A stretch of DNA of 64,000 nucleotides. Source: Sphaerolaimus hirsutus. Lineage: Eukaryota > Nematoda > Chromadorea > Monhysterida > Sphaerolaimidae. The stretch spans positions 3,906,001 through 3,970,000 of the forward strand of contig OZ038456.1 in assembly GCA_964036195.1 (NCBI GenBank). Direction: 5' to 3'. Position numbers and translations under genes: made by a program. This document shows, piece by piece, positions 10,194 to 21,964 of this stretch (the stretch's first letter is position 1; each line of letters begins with the position of its first letter). The notes below the pieces were generated by a model. That model was given only the letters and a program-made list of their open reading frames with translations. It did no database searches and was not told where the DNA came from.

Positions 10194-11031
10194 CAACGAT
10201 GGGTGAGTTCTCAAAATAAAAACCCTTTCTGTATTTTGAGTTTTTCAAAAATTAATATCTGTGTTTTGAGTTTTTTTCATAAAAAAAACTTGAGTTTCTG
10301 TTTTATTTCTGTATTTTTTGAAAAAAACTTGAGTTTTTGGTAAAAACTGATGTTTTTTGATAAGAACTCAAGTTGTTTTAGTAAAAACCCAAGTTTTTTG
10401 ATAAAAAAATCAAGTTTTTTTGGTAAAAACTTGAGTTGTTTTACAAAAAGTTGCATTTTACAGCATTTTACTGTTGAAACAGTGGTTTTCTTATCAAATG
10501 TTGGTTTTGCATATGTTTTGTCGTGTATTGGAAAATTTTTCATTTATTAACTGGAGGTAGTTCCAAATGGGTGACCAATACCGTTGACAGCTTGGGAGGT
10601 GAGGAGCCCTCAGCTCAATTGTGTGTGCTAGCAGACCCTGGTGGACACTCCTCAACACTTCGATCACAGTTGCTAATATTGTCGAAACCACCAGGAGATG
10701 CGGACACCAATATTTTTTGGATACTTATTTCATCGTCAACTTGAATACTATGTACATATTCACACACTATAAATAAATACCTGCATACCTTATGTATGCA
10801 CATACACACATTTTTCTGTTCAAATATTGTGCCTTTAAATGCTTGGATAAAAAAAACTCAAAAAAACATTTCCATATTTTCTCTCCGTAAACATCTCCGT
10901 GTTCTCCAAAAAAGAACTCATTTGAGTTTCCATGTTTTTCAAAATTGTTGAGTTTCCATGTTTCTGTGTTAAACAAAAACACAGAAACTCAATGAGTTTC
11001 CATATTTAATGTGTGTTTTTTGCCATTGTTG
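10194..11031. mobile_element. hAT-like element CAACRATGG, GAGTTTTT words
   Basis: The ends are CAACGATGG and CCATTGTTG, with near-identical 8-bp flanks GTAATTGC (10186-10193) and GTAATCGC (11032-11039). The copy at 24136-24571 preserves the unoccupied site (GCTGTAATCGCAGCA). The ends are arrays of GAGTTTTT/ACTCAAG words. The centre (10520-10760) is more complex sequence with no recognisable product. Confidence 0.75.
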
Positions 11032-11059
11032 GTAATCGCAGCCATAGTAATCGCCGCAG

Positions 11060-11923
11060 ACATTCAAACAATTATGGTAAAGAAATACCAGGTACAAATT
11101 GGGCGAATAGAAAAACTATTAATCTTGTGAGGCGCGAAGTCGGCAAACTTGGCCGATTTACTAATCTGTTTCAATTTGTCAGAAAACATTGACGCACTTT
11201 GGAAACTAATAAAATAGTGTTTGGAAATTGGAAATAGTAATGCAAATGTTCCTAATAACGTAAGTAGAGCAGAGTATATTCAACGTATCAATAATCACTT
11301 CCTGAAAACGTAGATTGAATAATTGGTAAGTTGGGACTTATTCAAGGTAAATGGGTATATTAATTGAGCAGGGTTTATATAATATATTTGGTATAATTCG
11401 AACAGGGTATTTATCATAAAGGCCAAAGTATTTAATTATAAAGCATTGCAAAGCTATAATAAATATGCCTACGCGAAGGGCTTGGTAAATACGTACCGTA
11501 AATGCTAGTTACACACAGGGCACCATTTCTCTAATAGGACGCTGGCCTAAGTAAATACGTAGAACATAAATAATTACAAGATTTGAATTTCCCAAATTGC
11601 AAGTAAACCATGTAAATGTATATATAATAATAATCAGAAAATTATGGTGAATCGGATGAGCCTAATTATATGTTCAGAAACCTAATAATAACATATTTGT
11701 CCTTTTAACTTAAATATTCCACATCAACATCAATAACTTATAAAACACTTTCTTAATCAAATATTCTCCATGGATAAATAATATAGTGCAGGAAATATAA
11801 TTTGCGTGGTAAATTAATAAAGTGCATGGAACATAAATGTGCAAATAATTAAATGGGACAAAATGAACCTAATTGTCAAATATCTGTATTTCTTTATCCA
11901 TCCATCTTGCCATGGTCAACACA
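11060..11923 (-). repeat. BEL/Pao 3' LTR, truncated
   Basis: It is colinear with 21099-21964, the first two thirds of the 5' LTR, with scattered substitutions (a few percent by eye). Read on the minus strand it begins TGTGTTGACC next to the env region. Homology stops at 11060, where about 445 bp of the LTR 3' part should follow, so the outer end has been deleted together with most of the left arm of the host MITE. Confidence 0.85.
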
Positions 11924-11965
11924 CTCTGGGCAGAAGAGTTGCTGCACCCCGTTGTTGCAGCAACG

Positions 11966-12447
11966 TCACATGCTGGTGGTGGTGGGCGCCAACGTGATGA
12001 GTGGCGTCTCCACAGTCGCCTCGGTGGTGAACATGGTTGTGCGTGAAGTCACAGGTCCGGTTGCAGGTGATGCCAACGCTGACCTAGCCTGATGATGAAG
12101 CAGGTAGTTGCCCGTGTCACTTCCTGCGCGTTCGCGTGTGGTGAATTTGCGGATATCAGGCATGTGAACACTGTCTCTGTTCCTGGCTCTGACTTGTCCC
12201 TCATCAGCTGAGCTTTCATCTGGTTGAACATATGCTGATAGTGACTTTGCCATTCTGTCATCTGTTTCTGCTCTCCTGGCAAATCTAACTGACTGTGTTG
12301 AGTTGGATCTGGCTCTCCTCTTGATTGCTGGTCTCAACTCTGTCTTGTGTACTTTCCTCTGTGGATAATTGGTCTCTTTCTGGACTGATTTCTTGGCAGT
12401 GTATTTGATGGCTCTAAAACATAGCCATATGCACTTGAATGGACACA
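11966..12447 (-). pseudogene. BEL env cytoplasmic tail region / 3' ORF
   Basis: Immediately past the env stop codon the env frame stays open for about 30 more codons with basic residues (RNQSRKRP), which looks like a cytoplasmic tail cut by a stop mutation. A second frame encodes 160 residues rich in Arg, Ser and Thr without a recognised domain. Which frame was used originally cannot be decided here. Confidence 0.4.
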
Positions 12448-13602
12448 CTATGCATTTCCATATGCATTATACACACATGGTGGAATCACTGGCTTTCCTG
12501 TGGCAATTCTCCAATTGTACCACAGGTATCCTGCAGCTACGATTCCAGCCACCAGGATTGTGATCCCCAGCAGCATTGCGATTGTGTTGATGATCACTTG
12601 GAAGGGTCCTTTGAGCATTCCTCCCAGAAAGTTGGTGTACCCCTTTGACACTCCGGATATGTAGTGACCATATGCCTTGCCAATTCCTGCTGCTGTCTGT
12701 TCAATTCCAACTCCAATGCCTTCTATTGAATTTCTGATCACTCTGGGATCCAATGACGTGTCTGCCGTGTAATCGATCAACTGGTTCTGCACATGCTCTA
12801 GATTCTGTAGTCTCTGAATCTGGCCTCTAACATCCATGAAATTAGTCGCTCTGTTGACAATGTTGGTGAACAAGTGAGGCGCATCAAACATGAAGGCCTG
12901 CCACTGTCCTTTCCATGTCATTTCAATTGGTGTCTCTGTAACATGCACCATTCCATGTGCAAACTTCCATTGTCCCTGTTCATCTCTATACTGATGCGGT
13001 GTGGTGTGGCTGCAGTCCTCTTCTGGTGATTTCTCCACCAAGTCTCTGCTGCCTGGGCTCTTGAACCACAAGGGCCCGTCTTTGTCCAGTCTCATTGGTG
13101 TGTACTTGTAACACGTCTCTCCCACTTTTCCTGTCAGATAAATTATATATGGCTGCACTTCCTTGCATTCCCAAAACATGATTGCTTCTCCAGCCCATTC
13201 TGCATGAACATCCTGCCTTCCCAGCATGGCTCGAATCCCCAATGTTGGATCGATGCATAAAAGCTGAGTCAACATGTCCAAGTGGTTCTTGCTTAGTTGA
13301 CATAACTGATGCCATACAATCGCAAATTGCGCTTGAGTCATCTCTCTGACCACATGTTGCAGGAACTGAAACGTGGAGTTTCTGTCATCCAATTTGGCAT
13401 ACAATGTTCCACTGATTGTCGACTCTTTTGCTTCCACTATTTTTCCTGGCATTGCCCATTCCACAGGCACATCTTCCCTCCTGTCAAACTGGATAAATAC
13501 ACCTCCTTTATCAGTGTAATATGTGTCTCTTTGAACACACTCTGAGCCCACTGGCCTCTTTGTCTTGTTGCTGTGTGAGTACGCTGCTTGTAACTCTGAC
13601 AC
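12448..13602 (-). CDS. env: Envelope-like glycoprotein of BEL/Pao element (C-terminal part)
   Basis: A 384-codon open frame lies downstream of pol, where errantivirus-like BEL elements carry env. The N-terminal two thirds is a Cys/Trp-containing ectodomain with possible N-glycosylation sites (NKT, NST). Near residues 285-330 there is a Gly-spaced helix-like stretch (GIGVGIEQTAAGIGKAYG) and an NFLGGMLKGPF motif. A hydrophobic membrane span follows at about 333-358, then a short tail. The Gly-rich pre-membrane region followed by N-F-x(n)-G-P-F and a span resembles the membrane-proximal part of herpesvirus glycoprotein B (class III fusogens). A BEL element of Ascaris (Tas) is reported to have a gB-related env. 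The similarity is by eye only; another glycoprotein class remains possible. The frame lacks its own signal peptide: the upstream part is frameshifted. Confidence 0.6.
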   Translation of the reverse strand: MSELQAAYSHSNKTKRPVGSECVQRDTYYTDKGGVFIQFDRREDVPVEWAMPGKIVEAKESTISGTLYAKLDDRNSTFQFLQHVVREMTQAQFAIVWHQLCQLSKNHLDMLTQLLCIDPTLGIRAMLGRQDVHAEWAGEAIMFWECKEVQPYIIYLTGKVGETCYKYTPMRLDKDGPLWFKSPGSRDLVEKSPEEDCSHTTPHQYRDEQGQWKFAHGMVHVTETPIEMTWKGQWQAFMFDAPHLFTNIVNRATNFMDVRGQIQRLQNLEHVQNQLIDYTADTSLDPRVIRNSIEGIGVGIEQTAAGIGKAYGHYISGVSKGYTNFLGGMLKGPFQVIINTIAMLLGITILVAGIVAAGYLWYNWRIATGKPVIPPCVYNAYGNA

Positions 13603-14490
13603 AATAATTGTCTGGCCAGATATCTCTGATTTGAATCTGCCAATTCTCTAATATGCACATTGATGCTTGAAATTCTCAGTATCCCATACTGTGATTCCAT
13701 AATTGTGGTCTCTGCAATGTCCCATCATGGCTCTACACTGGCTGAAATCTTGCAAATTGCTGATTACAGTCTTTCCATCAAGTGAAGCCACGGTTCCCTC
13801 TTCCATGTAGAAGTTACTGACAACATTTTCCTTGCTGTGACAACACTATGAATATTCCACATTCAAGGATTGATTAGTTGTCCACACTCTGGGCTCCATT
13901 TCCACCAATGGTGTTCCTCTGAACATCTTGTGGATTCTTGCATAGTTGCAGGCTACCACGCCAACTTGCTGGTATTTCTCAAAATTGCCTGTAATGCCTT
14001 TTGCTCCACAAAAACTGGTGTGTGTGTGATTATTTCCTTGATTCTGATGTAGCATCTGTATGCTTTCTCTTTCTGTGGAATCTGTCTCTGTGCATATAGC
14101 GTAACTTTCATTGCCTTCACAAAATTCCTTGGTGGAATATGGCATTGCACTTCTTCAGGAACTGTAAGTGCATGTCCATGCCTTCCACTGGTGCAAATCT
14201 GATACTTCTGGCTTTGTGAGTTGATCACCTGCTCCACAGGATGATCCTTGATTGCATCCTTGAATCTCTCATAAGTTTGCATTTCTCTGACAGACTTTGG
14301 TGGCCATTCTGACGGCAAAGGCGGCAATCCATGATGCGCTGCTAATGATGGTGGCCTTACTGTCAAGGTTTCTAGAATGTATGTTCTGGAAAATACTTCG
14401 CTGTAAGCCTTGCTGGCTTCTCTCAGCGTTGCTGACTCTGACACGCCTGTCAGCATCGACATCATACACAGCATTCCAATCACCAGACTG
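13603..14490 (-). pseudogene. Envelope N-terminal region, frameshifted
   Basis: The reading frame that carries the integrase C-terminus continues into a hydrophobic segment (VIGMLCMMSMLTGVSES, about 14430-14480), a plausible signal peptide, then an ectodomain-like region ending in a stop near 13953. A second frame (13846-14000) continues similar composition and is itself stopped, and a third frame leads into the open frame at 13602. At least two frame breaks therefore separate the signal peptide from the membrane span. Presence of in-frame continuity with pol suggests env was made by splicing or cleavage, which is inference. Confidence 0.5.
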
Positions 14491-16111
14491 CTGGTGGTTG
14501 CTGTGGCTTTCCCTGTCACATTCCTCAAGACTCTTTCTGATGCTGAGTTCCTTTGAACAGGGTTTGGAGCAGGGTCTCTATTCGAGTACTGATTTCTGAC
14601 ATGTTTCTGGACAATTGCTGGGTCCAGTAAATCCACTTTGACTGTCACTGCTGTCTCTGGGATATCCATTGTCTTTGAATTGATTTCTAGCAGATACAAT
14701 TGATTGAGTGGTCTGCTGACCACATTTCTGTTGGCAGTTCTGACTTTTGCTGAGCGAATCTGTCCATCTTTGCTGGGTTCTAACTGCTCAATGCGACCCA
14801 TTTTCCATGCACCTCTGGGCATGTTTTCTTCATAAATTAGCACAACTTCATTCACTTTGGGTTCCTGAGTCACTGTCAATCTACCATGTTTGTGTGTCAC
14901 CTGAGTCCTTTCCCTCAAGCTCGGGATGTACTCTTGATGCCACAAGTCCCAGAACTTATCCAAAGTTTGCTGGGTTGTCTCCCAATATTTCTGCAGTTTG
15001 CCGCATTATCCACTCTGGGCACAAATTCTTCATCTTTATCTGCATCAAACTGTGGTGCTCCAATCTGACCTTCCCCTGTCAGGAAGTCCTTTGGCGTCAA
15101 CACTCTGAGACTCTTCACATCACCATAGATGTAAGAGATTGGCCTGCTGTTGATTACTGCCTCAACTTCTGGCAGAAGCATCATCAATTCTTGCAGGGTT
15201 AACATTCTGTGCCCCATATCTGCCTTTAAATGTTTCTTGGTGATGCCCACCATTCTCTCATAAACTCCTCTTTGCCATGGTGCCATAGGAGTCGTCATGT
15301 TCCACTGGATTTGCTGCTGTGAGCAGTATGTCTGTACTGCTCCACTCTTAACCATTTCTGACCATTCTTTCCCAGTATTAATGGCCTTGTCAGTGCTTTC
15401 GCTGAGCACTCTCTCTGTCAACTTTAATTGCCTCGCATTGTCTGAAATCACTGCCTCAGGCTTTCCACGCCTGGCAATGAATCTCCTGACTGCATTCAGG
15501 AATTTCTGTGCTGTCATGTCCAGCACACTTTCCAGGTGAACTGCACGTGTCACCATACATGTGAACAAACAGATCCACATCTTCTTGTGATCTTTGTCCA
15601 CTTTGTACCAAACTGGTCCCAGATAATCTAAGCCCGTGTATTGGAACAGTCTGGCTCTGAGAACTCTGGTCTCTGGTAAATCTGGCATTGGTGGAAGCTG
15701 GTACGGCTTCACTCCCAATTTCTGACAGGTCGGGCAGATTCTCATCACATTATAAATCACTCATCTGCCCTGTGTGATCCAGTACTTTTGTCTGATAGCT
15801 GCCAACGTGTGTTGCACTCCTGCGTGCATCAACTTATCATGCTGGTCTCTGACAATCAGCTGAGTCACTGTAGCCATCGCTGGCAACAGTATGAGTGGCA
15901 CTGTGACCTCTTGTGGGTCCGTATGCTCCATTCTGCCGTGGCATTTCAAGATTCCATCCTGATGCATTTGCACATTGAGCCATTTGATCAACTGCTGGTC
16001 TGCAGCTGCTTTCTTGCCATTCTGGCTGCCTTTGCTATGGCCTGTTGCCAGAATCTCTGCCACTCCTTTGTAATGATTCTGTTGCATCACTTTGATCCAG
16101 TATTTCAACAC
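14491..16111 (-). pseudogene. pol: BEL/Pao integrase (zinc, DDE and C-terminal domains)
   Basis: Two open segments (15761-16111 and 14915-15760) are in one frame, separated by a TGA after YWITQGR. The first has the His pair of the HHCC zinc finger (RDQHDKLMHAG); the second has the Cys pair (CPTC). The DDE core is seen as GLDYLGP, AVISDNARQL and GVYERMVGITK, the usual BEL/Pao positions. A shift then leads to the C-terminal domain (WDLWHQEYIPSLRER .. GAWKMGRIEQL, 14720-14963), typical of Pao-type integrases. The enzyme would insert element cDNA. The TGA and the shift near 14960 make this copy non-functional. Confidence 0.85.
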
Positions 16112-17544
16112 AATCTCTCTCTCTCTTCAATACTAATAATTCCCTGCGGTTTCATTGTACCACAGACACTTTTCATGATTTCTGACAACTCATTCTGACT
16201 GTCATTCTTGCTGTGTTTTGTATGCATCTGCCGCACGAATCTCATCACATGCTGTTGCAACCAGTAATTTTGTCAGTGATGAGAATCTCTGAATCTCAAT
16301 TCCCAATGGGTTGCTTTGCTTGCTTTCATCAGCTTGCTCATTGCCGGCATCTGGGTCACTGACCACTTGCTGCGTGGAGCCCAGGTAAATTGGACTGGCC
16401 TTTGGGAACTTGAGTTCTTCTCTCTTGATTTCTGCCATCACTTCTGGCGTGACTGGCTCAACTTTTGGCTCTGGCCACTCTCCAGTCATTAGCCACTCTG
16501 GCCCCTTCCACCACAGGTCACTGCTTTCTAACTCTGACATGCTCATGCCTCTCGTGGCCATGTCAGCTGGGTTCTCCAGTCCTGCGATGTGTCTGATGTG
16601 CATGTTCTCTGTCTCACTTTGAATTTTCTTGATTTCATCCAATCTGTTCTTGACAAAACATGCTAATGGCTTCGTGGTTGTCAGCCACTTCAGACAACAG
16701 GTTGAATCTGACCATATGACTGTCTGACTGAATTTTACGTCCTTGAGCTCTTTGTGAATGAATTTTGACATTCTGCTGCTGATCAGCATTGCCAACAATT
16801 CCAGCCATGGAATTGTCACTTCTGGCTTCTTTGGAGCAAGTCTCAATCTTGAGTACAGCAGGCTTGACGTACCGCTGTCATTCTCTGTTTTCTGGCATAT
16901 GTATGCTGCTGCGCTGTATGCCATTGCTGAGGCATCAACGAAAATGTGCAGTTGTGCATCCGCACCACTCTGATAATTCAAATTTCTGTTGAACTTGATC
17001 TGTCCAACTTTGAACAATTCTGTCTCTAATTGATGCCAAATTGCTGTCTGTTCCTCAGACAGGGGAGTGTCCCATTCTTTGGCACTTGGTCCTGAATGCC
17101 ATAATGTCTGCAAAAATCTCTTTGCTGGCAGCAGGATTGGACCGATGAGTCCCATTGGATCAAAACATCCCGCAGTCTCCTTGCAACTGTCCTTTTCGTG
17201 GGAAGTTTGATTTTATGGTCAGTCTCTGATAATTGTGATTGCTGAACTGTCTTTGGTGTTTTCAGCCACATCTGGTCGCTCTCTGTGTCCCATTTCATTC
17301 CTAGGACTGTTGTGATAATTTCCTCGGCCACATCTGATTCTGCCAATTGCCAAGTAAAACTCTTGTTGTTGCTGTTCCACTCTCTCAGATTCATCTGTGC
17401 TTCTGTGAACAGCACTTTGGATTCCTGGTACAATTCAATTGCTTGTGTGTGTTCTGTAATGACACACAGCAAATACACTTCAATGATCCCAGGATTCATG
17501 AATCCAGCTTGCAGTGCACTCTGACCATTCTGGATCACAGACAT
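16112..17544 (-). pseudogene. pol: BEL/Pao RT C-terminus and RNase H
   Basis: The segment 17026-17544 matches the end of a Pao reverse transcriptase (TQAIELYQESKVLFTEAQM.NLREWNSNN), the piece just after the catalytic YxDD, here decayed to VYLLCVITEH. A frame shift near 17165 joins to 16202-17155, which starts GLIGPILLPAKRFLQ and includes RNase H (HIFVDASAMAYSAAAY, WLELLAMLISSRM, WSDSTCCLKWL, HIAGLENPADMATRG). Another shift near 16115 falls in a CT-dinucleotide run. The protease and the fingers/palm of RT are absent: only about 40 bp separate this segment from the end of gag. Confidence 0.85.
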
Positions 17545-17583
17545 GCTTCCTGTGCTAGTCCTGGGGTTCTCTGGCCCTCTGAA

Positions 17584-18599
17584 TCAATTCCCATTGCCCT
17601 GGAACCGATTATTGAATTGTTGTGCGCGTGGATTATTCCCGAATCCATGGCGCGATTGCTGCATTGGCGCCTCAGTTTGCTGTGCATGCTGTGCATGCTG
17701 TACAGCCTCACTGAGCGCTAGCTGTCTGCCAAACAGCTCTCTGAAATTTTTCACTGTCAAAGCTTCTTCAGTTCCCTGTTCCTTCTGGATTTCCCTGAGA
17801 ACATCTGGTGGAACTTTCTGTTGTAGCTGGCTTAACAGCATTGGATGCTCCACTGATTCACCCAGTGACTCCAACTGCTGGAGCAGCCTTTCAATTGCAT
17901 CAAACAAAATTCTCATATCCTGACAGGTATTCCTGGCCTGTCGCAGCTTGATTATATTGTTCATCAGCGTGTTTCTGACCACAACTGGCTGGTCATATCT
18001 CTTCTTGAGCATTGCAATTGCGGTGCATAATTTTCTGCTGTCACACTCAATCCATTGATCATGCAGAATGCTGAGCCCTTCAGCAAACTCCTCAAGTATG
18101 AGAACTTGGAAATGTCCTCCAAATCTGTTCTATTATGGATGTGAGATTTGAACATTTGCCACCATGATCGAAATTTGACAATTTCCCCAGAAAACTGTTC
18201 AACTTCCAGTTTCTGTAATTTGACATTCTTTGCAGTGGTTGCATTGGTTGAACTGGCTCCCTGAGCAGCTCCTTGAGCTGTTACAGCCATCTGAGCAGCC
18301 ATCTGCTGTATGAATGCTGAATTGACTTCATACATGGTACTTCCGCTCAGTTGCTGGATCATGTCTTGCAACTCTTCGATGTACACATTCATGGCTGCAA
18401 TTCTCTGTGTCACCAAGTCTGACATGTTTGTGTATTCATCATATGAATCTTGGTACAACTTTTGTTCCTGTTCCTATTGATCGGGATCGTCAATGTCCTT
18501 GACGATGTCTCTCCATGCGTCAAATTGAGTTCTCACTCTACTCATTGCACTCTCCAATTTTGCACCTTCTTGTTTTATAGATGCAATTACTCTCCTCAT
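17584..18599 (-). pseudogene. gag: BEL/Pao Gag, interrupted
   Basis: The best start is ATG at 18599 (MRRVIASIKQEGAKLE). An in-frame TAG at about 18474-18476 is followed by continuing Gag-like sequence with a coiled-coil-like region (MNVYIEELQDMIQQL). The conserved Pao Gag block FSGEIVKFRSWWQMFKSHIH and FSYLRSLLKGSA is then read, with a frame shift near 18010 before LKKRYDQPVVVRNTLMNNI. The C-terminus is Gln/Asn-rich (RAQQFNNRFQGNGN) and lacks a zinc knuckle, consistent with the internal deletion that also removed protease. Confidence 0.85.
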
Positions 18600-20653
18600 T
18601 TATGTTCTCTTCTCTTCTTTTGACGTCTCCGCATACACTTCCTGATCATACTTGGCAAACTCTCTTTGCAATCTGCTGTCCACCCTGTGTTTTGCTGGCC
18701 CCAGGGTCTTCCTGATGTGACCCGTTGGTGAGACCACCATTTTTGCTGATGACAATCTCCTTCACTGTTTCTTTTTATAGTGTGTCGCCTGTGACGCTTG
18801 TGACGCTTCCCTGTGTCTTCTTGTGCACTTCTCTGTGCACCACGGATTTGTTGTGCCACGCACAATACCAATGCAGTCCTACAGGCCCCTGACGTGTTCT
18901 CACGCATTGACCTTTACTGCACTGGCACCAGGTGTGTTCCTAAAGCCCCTGGCGTGATCGTTCACACGCGTTGACTTCAACACACCGGTCAAATCCACCT
19001 GGACAATTCTCTGCCCAGCAGTGTGCACCCAAGGAGGGTCCGTACACACTAGTGTGCGCCCGGAGGTCCGTACACACTCTTTCTGAGCGCTCTGGCGCTC
19101 TTTCTGGCACTCCTGTGTGCCCCGTGACCACGCCGGCCACTTGCTTCTGAGCGGCTCCTGTGCCGCTGTGTGCAGTGCGCTGCGCTTGCTGTGTCACCTG
19201 TGACACGTTTCTGTGCACTCTGGTGCACTTTCTGATTCTGGCAGTGTTTCTGTACACTGCTCTGCAATTGTGCCTGTGCAATGCAGAATTCTGGCACTTT
19301 TGTGCTGTCTGATCTGATGGTACCGAGCAGGCACAGCGTGTATATTTGATGGGAGCTCCACAGAGCCCCTACACGCTACCAAGTATCCTAATATTTGGTT
19401 TTCAATTCCACTCTCTGTCAGCTACAGCCCTCTGTCAGCTACAGCCCTTTGTACACTGATACCCCTACTTTTGCACTTCCGAGGTATGAGTCCACCCTAA
19501 CCCAGTGGAGCTAGGGACCTCCGCAAATGCCTGAAAAACAGCCCTTTGACTAGCGTGGCTCTTTGGCGATCCTGTCTCTGTCAGGTCACCCTCCCTTGGC
19601 ATAGGAAGGACGTGCGAGCGGTCACTGGCGTCAGGATGTCCAGGAGCGTCCAGCAAAAGTTTGACCACCGTCCGACAATGACACCTTGTCAAATGCCGGT
19701 GCTGCCCAGCCTCTAGCACTTAGGATGTAAAAAAAATTTTTTTACGGAAAACGGAAACGGAAACGGAAAAAAAATTGCTGCAGCCGGAAAACGGAACGGA
19801 AAACGGAAAAAAATTTGCACTTGGCGGAAAACGGAAACGGAAATGGAAAAAAAATTTCAGCGGCCGGAAAACGGAAAAAGAAGCCAGAAAAACGGAAATG
19901 GAAAAATCTAATTTGCACAGAAATGGAAAAACTTGCTGAAATTTTGCTGGAAAATGGATTAAATTTGCTGAAGTTTTGCTGGAAGTGGAAAAAATTTGCA
20001 GTAATTTAGCTGGAAACAGAAATTTTTTCACATCATTGACAATCTGCATGAATTTTTACCAGTTTGGCTGATCAGAGAACAGAAAGTTGAGCCAGAAAAA
20101 GGTCAAATGAAGCGGAAAAATGGAAAATTGAGGCGGAAAATGCAAAAAAAAGTGGAAAAACTGGAAATTGAGGTGGAAAGCGGAAAAAAGGCGGAAAAAC
20201 TGAAAATTTAGCCGGAAAACGGAAAATCAGATGGAAAAACGGAAACGGAAAAAAAAGTTGCCGGAAAACGGAACGGAAAACGGAGAAAAAAAATTTCAGC
20301 AGCCGGAAAACGGAACGGAAAACGGAAAAAATTTGCCTGCGGAAAACGGAAATGGAAAACGGAAATTTGACACCCTACTAGCACCTTGCCAGAGCACCGG
20401 TGAAAGCTGCCTGAAATCCTGACAGGCTTGTCAGAACTCCAGTGTCCTCTGCGCGTGAGCGTAGAACTGCTCCCAGGATGTAGACAGGAGTGCCGTGACT
20501 TTGGCACAATGCTGTCTGCAAATCAACTGCCAACGCTCAGCCAAGGCCAATTGATGTTCAGCAGGACTTTTGAAGTTCTGCCAACTGCCGCACAATGTTT
20601 GTTCCAGCTTGGTGATAGCACAATGTCATGCAATCACCCTGCTTGCTGCGCCA
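18600..20653 (-). other. BEL 5' leader with PBS
   Basis: About 2 kb separates Gag from the 5' LTR, of which 657 bp are a later insertion. The minus-strand sequence directly after the LTR reads TGGCGCAGCAAGCAGGG, a plausible tRNA primer-binding site. The rest is rich in GTGCAC/GCACAC words. No ORF of note is seen. Confidence 0.6.
19721..20377. mobile_element. hAT-like element TAGGGTGTCAAAT, GGAAAACGG words
   Basis: The left end is TAGGATGTAAAAAAAATTT and the right end is AAATTTGACACCCTA. The 8-bp flanks CTAGCACT (19713-19720) and CTAGCACC (20378-20385) differ at one base. The interior is an array of GGAAAACGGAAACGG words with GCAGCCGG spacers. It interrupts the BEL leader and is the youngest layer of the stack. 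A loose end TAGGGTGTCAAAATTTG also occurs near 33917. Confidence 0.82.
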
Positions 20654-21964
20654 TGTGATGAAGCCACCGAAGTCAGCGTCTTCTACCACTGAATTCGGCA
20701 ACTCCAAGACCGTAGTGAGAAACGGCCTTTAGAGTGGTTTGATTTCCCGTTGTAGCCAAACGTCCACTTGTCGACAGCCAAGTTGAATTTGTTTGTGGTT
20801 GCGTGTTGAAAAGGGGTTTCGAAGTTGTTTCAGGTACTTTATTTCGATCAGATGCAGCAACAATTACAAAAGCGCAAAGTTAGCAAACTTCCTAGTCGAA
20901 GTTTCTATTGCTAACTTATTTCGGGTCACAAGCTTGGGGTCAGTAGACTGAAGTAAAAACTCCAAAAGTTGCCGAGACACAGAATTGTGTATAAAAACCT
21001 AGCTACAATAATTTCTCAAATACAAGTGCACAAATAAGATACAAATGCAACAATAAGACACATTTAGCCGACACAGTTGGCCTATACTGCGTGTGTATAC
21101 ATTCAAACAATTATGGTAAAGAAATACCATGTACAAATTGGGCGAATAGAAAAACTATTAATCTTGTGAGGCGCGAAGTCGGCAAACTTGGCCGATTTAC
21201 TAATCTGTTTCAATTTGTCAGAAAACATTGACGCACTTTGGAAACTAATAAAATAGTGTTTGGAAATTGGAAATAGTAATGCAAATGTTCCTAATGACGT
21301 AAGTAGAGCAGAGTATATTCAATGTATTAATAATCACTTCCTGAAAACATAGATTGAATAATTGGTAAGTTGGGACTTATTCAAGGTAAATGGGTATATT
21401 AATTGAGCAGGGTTTATATAATATATTTGGTATAATTCTAACACGGTATTTATCATAAAGGCCAAAGTATTTAATTATAAAGCATTGCAAAGCTATAATA
21501 AATATGCCTACACGAAGGGCTTGGTAAATACATACCGTAAATGCTAGTTACACACAGGGCACCATTTCTCTATTAGGATGCTGGCCTAAGTAAATACGTA
21601 GAACATAAATAATTACAAGATTTGAATTTCCCAAATTGCAAGTGAACCATGTAAATGTATATATAATAATAATCAGAAAATTATGGCAAATCGAATGAGC
21701 CTAATTGTATGTTCATAAACCTAATAAAAACATATTTGTCCTTTTAACTTTAATATTCCACATAAACATCAATAACTTATAAAACACTTTCTTAATCAAA
21801 TATTCTCCATGGATAAATAATATAGTGCAGGAAATATAATTTGCGTGGTAAATTAATATAGTGCATGAAACATATAAATGTGCAAATAATTAAATGGGAC
21901 AAAATGAACCTAATTATCAAATCTCTGTATTTCTTTATCCATCCATCTTGCCACGGTCAACACA
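20654..21964 (-). repeat. BEL/Pao 5' LTR (1,311 bp)
   Basis: On the minus strand it starts TGTGTTGACC (21964) and ends GGCTTCATCACA (20654), giving canonical TGT..ACA ends directly before the primer-binding site. A possible polyadenylation signal AATAAA lies at 20838-20843. Positions 21099-21964 match the truncated 3' LTR. Positions 20654-21110 are homologous in opposite orientation to 47449-47874. Confidence 0.85.

Noticed and set aside
11043..11060. The filler TAATCGCCGCAGA as a target duplication of the BEL element
   Set aside because: It does not match the sequence beyond the 5' LTR at 21965; more likely a deletion scar.
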